A DNA stretch of 64,000 nucleotides from Amorphophallus konjac. Taxonomy: Eukaryota > Streptophyta > Magnoliopsida > Alismatales > Araceae. A program made the translations under genes and the position numbers. Position 1 is the first letter of the stretch, and each line of letters opens with the position of its first letter. Shown here in pieces: positions 60,129 to 64,000 of this stretch. The notes under the pieces were generated by a model, which made no database searches, was not told the DNA's origin, and worked only from the letters and a program-made list of their open reading frames with translations. The stretch covers positions 29,846,708 through 29,910,707 of the forward strand of contig CM040127.1 in the NCBI GenBank assembly GCA_022559845.1, read 5' to 3'.

Positions 60129-62739
60129 TTAAGTTCCACCTTCTCTCTCTACATTACTCGTCCCTCCGCTCTCCGAGCAAGACGCTCTCGAGGGTGCAAC
60201 CCAACTACGAAAAGCGGTACTTCTACCGCCCTGCACTCCTCTTCCCATCTCTGTACCCCGGCGTCGATCTACAGGGGCAGTAAAGAAGCTACTAACACGA
60301 AAGCCACGCTCTCGTGCTCTTCGGTAGCACTCTTCACCATCTTTTAGCCATTGTTCAGCAAAACCAAGGCTGGTTCGGAGTTCAAACAATTGGGCTTCCA
60401 TGGCCCTTCGCTCCTCCCTCTCAGCCAACCTATCGGCTCTTTCTCTTTCTCTGTCCCTTTCTTTCTCTGCCCGTTCTCTTTCTCGGTCTTCCCTCTCCAG
60501 TTGAAGGGTGATCCTTAGCTCCACGGCGTCCCTAGAAGAGTCATCATCTGGACGACGCCGCAGTTCATCTTCCAGCTCCGCTATTCTAGCCTCCCTCTGC
60601 GCAGCTTGGGCAAGTGCCTCTTGCGTCTCGTTTTCCTGCCAGATATGCCGTCTCAGATATGCGGCAAGGCATGAATGAGGAAGATTCAACAATGAAACTT
60701 TTACCTGTATAGAGAGCATTCCTTCTGCCTCTGCGGCACGCTGCGTCGCACGAGCAAGTTGCTCGTGAAGCGAATCAAGCTCTGAGGTAGGGATCCATAA
60801 GCTGGAAGAGACGCCATCTGCTCCCATCGCTGATGAGGCCGCGTCGATCTGGGCGCGCTATAACAACATGAAGTGATAATTAGTGGCTAAGCACCATGAA
60901 TCCAGGAACATTGTATATACACCCACCGAGGCACTTAAGGCACCACGCGTGTCACCCAATTGTCGCTCCGTGTCTGCCAAGCGAGCTCGCAAGTTCGCTA
61001 TCATGGTATCACGGACATCCTACAGCCATGTTATAGGAGTCAACATTTTCACAAAAAAAATAGATAAGAACAAAAACAACAAAAACAACGAAAAGAAGGA
61101 AAAGGGTAGGCCTACCTCCACAAGTCCCCCAGGTTGGAGTCGCTCTGCATACATTGCCCTATATAGACGCAGATAGTCTTCACTATCTTGTGCCTGCGAT
61201 TCCACAATTGTGCCACCCCGTTGCCAGTCTTCATACTGTTCGGAAAATCGCACCCGCCAATCAATACAGGTTGCCGGTCCTCGCGTCTTTCTCCCGACCC
61301 GAGGTGGCGCAGTCGTATCCACCCATTCCTGAGCTAGCCCCAGGGTCCTCATAACTAATCGTAGCCGAAGCGGCTCGATTTCATTCAGGCAGTGCATCCA
61401 AAGCTCTCGTCCAAACCGGGCGCGACTCATCAAAACCCACGGTTGGTCAGCATCGACCATCCCTGAGTAGGGTCTCCAGTTCACCTAGATTAGATTGTAC
61501 ATATTTTTTAGCTAGTCAAATGTAGAAACAAAAAGCAAAAGAAAATAAAAAGTAAAAAAGAATCCTACCATCGCTGCAGGGAACTCCTGCAGCTCACGTC
61601 TTAGCACCATCAGTTGGTAGGATAAAGGTGTTGTACTCATAATGGGTTGCCACCGTCTGGCTAATGGCACCGTCACTGGTCGCCAATGCCGAGCTCTCCC
61701 CATCGGGAGGTAGTAGTAGCTCCATAGCTACATCATCATGTGCCATTAGTGCCTTAAGTGAACTATTGGGAAAACACACAAAAAAAAAATGAAACGAAAA
61801 TTACCTGGATAAATGGTGTAAAGCCACTGACAGTCACCTCACGGTCTGCCTCTTGGGATAGGCCTGTAAACAGATGCGCCAGCACGGCAGCTCCCCAAGC
61901 ATACTGCCCTACTCTCTCGAGATCTACTAGCAGCTCTAGGAAGCGACAGTCGATGCTGCCTCCCTTCGAGCTCAGTAGCAATCTTCCCAGCAAGAAGAGG
62001 AGAAATCTCCTCAAATCCATGTTGGACCTTTCCCAATTGCCGAAATCTGTGCAGTACACAGCACGGCACCCTCTTTCAGTCCTTTCCATGAATTCTTCCA
62101 AGGACTCATCGTCCCGGGGACGAGTATCAGCAAGTCCCAATGCCTCCATGATGGATGCCTTGGCTACTGATCGGTTCTTCCGACCGTCAAGTTCCAGTCC
62201 TAATAGCTTTTGGGCACCTTCTCGGTAGTCCGCGTAAGTGACTCCGGTCGCTGCCTCCCCATCCACTCTGAGGCTCGTGATTCGGACCACATCTTCCAGA
62301 CTGGGTACCATGTGCCCCCAGGGCATCAAGAATGCCCGACTCACTGGGTCCCATCTTTCGCGCAATGCTTGGATGAGGACGAGATCGAGCTTGATTGGCT
62401 CGATCCGCAGAAAGGCCCCAAATCCCATCACATCTAGCTTGGCCTTCTGGAAGTCTGGAAGACCACGATATGCGGCAACCACTAGCTCCCAGGAAATGTG
62501 CGATTTCATCATGCTCTGCACATACACAAGAAGTGAGAAAGGGGAGCATTGCTAAGCAAGAAAGGAGAAGAAAAGGATGAAGGAAGGAAACCAAAGAAGC
62601 CACTTACAAGCTGTGATCGGGTCCTCTCACTCAGTTGTCCTTCGACTTCTGAGAGTCTCCTGGAACTGCTACCTGATCTGCTCCTCTTCGAGGAGCGGGA
62701 AGACTCACCTTCTGCTCTAAAGCTGGATTCACCCTCCAT
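60129..62739 (-). CDS. plant mobile domain (PMD) protein, 7 exons, antisense in the retrotransposon
   Basis: Exons on the minus strand: 62739-62608, 62515-61805, 61727-61569, 61484-61116, 61019-60927, 60857-60705 and 60635-60129. Every intron is GT-AG and phase 0, and the joined frame is open for 2,124 nt (707 residues). The core (about 45-440) reads as an aminotransferase-like plant mobile domain: SHISWELVVAAYRGLPDFQK, FLMPWGHMVPSLEDVVRITS, GLSQEADREVTVSGFTPFIQ, HWRPVTVPLARRWQP, SYQLMVLRRELQEFPAAMVN and WMHCLNEIEPLRLR. Residues about 458-650 are a long Glu/Arg-rich coiled coil (LRARLADTERQLGDTRGALS; REDRERERAEKERDRERERA). Domesticated relatives (MAIN/MAIL) act in gene silencing and meristem upkeep; transposon copies have unknown function. 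The start is the first Met of a Ser/Arg-rich exon. The absence of stops across seven exons suggests recent function. Confidence 0.85.
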
Positions 62740-62929
62740 CCTGAAAAAATGAGCAACACTCGCAACCTCCCCTCCTTACAAATTTGCACTCCTCAGGTCT
62801 GCTCTCGGGACTTCGGTGTTTCCAAGTCGAGCGAAAGGGGAGGTATTTATAGGATTGGAAAGAAGGTGAGCTGGATCTATCACCATCACCCCAGCAACAT
62901 CCTTTACGACAAGTCACCCTCTCTTTACT

Positions 62930-63370
62930 CTCGCATGTCACTCTGCCATCTGGAGTGATCAGTTCGGAGGCGTGGTTTGTTGACTTGTCCTCCCCATGCG
63001 GTCTAAAGATTCCCCGTGTTTATTGTCCCTTTGCGACTACTGCTAGCGCAAAGAAGAAAGTGTGGGATATTTATACGGGAAAATAGGGCCAAGGGCCGAC
63101 ATTTTTGAAATTGGTGGTACATCCTTTTGAAAAATCATGGTCACGGTACACTCGCGTGTCACTTCGCCATGTGAAGTGAATGGAGCAGAGCTGTGATTGT
63201 TGACCCGCCGCCTCTATTCGGTCCAAAGATTCCACGTGTCGCTTGTCCCGTTGCGACTACTTTTAGCGCAAACATCGAAATGAGCGACATTCACGCGAGA
63301 AATCAGCACCAAAGGGCCGATATTGTTGAAATCTGTGGTCGACCCCCTTTGGAAATCATGGCTATGCTGA
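62930..63370. repeat. two diverged ~230-bp tandem repeats upstream of the PMD gene
   Basis: 62930-63155 and 63156-63370 share, in order, CTCGC.TGTCACT.CGCCAT, GGTC.AAAGATTCC.CGTGT, TTGCGACTACT...TAGCGCAAA, AGGGCCGA.ATT.TTGAAAT and AAATCATGG. They lie about 190-630 bp 5' of the PMD start codon on its upstream side, so they may be promoter repeats. Confidence 0.8.
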
Positions 63371-64000
63371 GTCACCACTCCTTGTTTCAAGGAGGCGTCT
63401 TGTCGAGCATGTCTCGTAGGAGCCCATGTGGTAGAAAAGAGCCGTAGTGCAGAAGGAACACATCAAGGGCGAACCAATCATCTTCGAACCAAGCCATTCC
63501 ACTCCTACATCTATATAAGGGTTTGTGCCCGTCATGAGGAAGGAGTGGGTGTACAAGCCATTCACTAATCCTCGTCACCCTCCTGGTTACGTCTCTTCTC
63601 TCTCCAAAGGTAAGAAGTCGGCCTTCTATAGTCTCGTGATGCAGCAATCGCTTTGCAGTGCCATGCCTTTCCATCTGTTCTGGCGGTGCTTTTCGTCGTC
63701 CTCCTGCTTCTCTCGCGACCCTGATGGCCGCGAAGCTCTTGAAGTCGAGATCGCTGGTTGAGCTGCCCTCTGCTTTGCTGATGGAGATGCTACCAGCTCC
63801 AAGAGCTCCTCTGCTGCGAGCTCCAATTCCCCTCCGATCTGCAGAGCAAGCCACGCCTGGACGCTCTTTCTCTCAGAGCTCCATCTCCTGGGCCTCCTGC
63901 ATGTGCTACTCTGTCTTTGCCTTTCTCTTCATCTTCTCTCGCTTTACTTCTCTCCTCGCCACTTGGAGAGAAACCTTTAGCGTCAAGGCATCTCGGGGCA
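63371..64000. other. unassigned sequence to end of window
   Basis: Moderately GC-rich. Overlapping frames of 60-155 codons on both strands match no family I know. It may be more of the PMD promoter or the approach to the missing 3' LTR. Confidence 0.4.

Larger units (their letters stand above)
45022..64000 (+). mobile_element. giant Tat-like Ty3/gypsy retrotransposon (partial; at least 19 kb in window)
   Basis: In order: a 5' LTR (45022-47963), a tRNA-Met-type primer site (47964), a non-coding leader of about 5 kb, a 1,344-aa ORF, an integrase with one stop codon, and an antisense PMD gene. The 3' LTR is not in the window. The integrase is of Tat lineage type, and extra ORFs, including antisense plant-mobile-domain ORFs, are known near the 3' end of some Tat elements. 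Protease, reverse transcriptase and RNase H are missing, so the element would depend on a helper. That the LTR and the coding part belong to one element is inferred from order and orientation; a nested arrangement is the alternative. Confidence 0.65.

Noticed and set aside
60314..60511. Plus-strand frames over the antisense PMD gene
   Set aside because: They are shadows of the minus-strand exons, which carry the recognisable domain and consistent splice phases.

Overview
This is nuclear DNA of a flowering plant. It has intron-split genes with GT-AG junctions, plant-type gene families, dense transposons and (TA)n/(GA)n microsatellites. The GC-rich first exons (the UTP23 gene, the ENTH gene) hint at a monocot, but I cannot name the species.

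Layout. About 2.5-24 kb is a small gene island. It holds an intact UTP23 ribosome-biogenesis gene (+, 6 exons), an unrecognised two-exon fragment (-), an intact RPL14/eL14 gene (+, 5 exons) and a PP2C-like gene that has lost its metal-binding motifs, a probable pseudophosphatase (+, 5 exons). A 1.4-kb terminal-inverted-repeat element lies between UTP23 and RPL14. A young 3.6-kb LTR retrotransposon with gag but no pol sits inside RPL14 intron 2. Two copies of one hairpin MITE family lie in and just after the PP2C-like gene.

From 25,035 to 31,712 is a complete 6.7-kb CACTA (En/Spm-type) element with a TTC target duplication. It carries telomere-like repeats, two related 179-bp tandem arrays and captured exons of a DASH cryptochrome and SRP54. 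It ends 77 bp from the stop codon of an intact ENTH-domain gene (-, 31,790-34,699), which in turn has a MITE 54 bp upstream of its start codon.

From 35 to 44 kb is decayed DNA. It holds an oligopeptide-transporter pseudogene split by a 3.6-kb LTR-like insertion, clusters of a GCCGGATG-type motif, a 28-base G run and hairpin MITEs.

From 45,022 to the end of the window appears to be one very large Ty3/gypsy (Tat-like) retrotransposon without its 3' LTR in view. It has a 2.9-kb 5' LTR carrying an array of GTAACG/CGTTAC hairpins, a tRNA-Met-type primer site, a 5-kb leader with ten CACGTG G-boxes, and a novel 1,344-aa ORF standing where gag-protease-RT-RNase H should be. An integrase with a single nonsense codon follows, and then, on the opposite strand, an apparently intact seven-exon plant mobile domain (PMD) gene of 707 codons. 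This last assembly is the most unusual system in the window.

Exon structures were derived by hand from splice sites and reading-frame continuity. Family names come from recognised protein motifs, with no database search.
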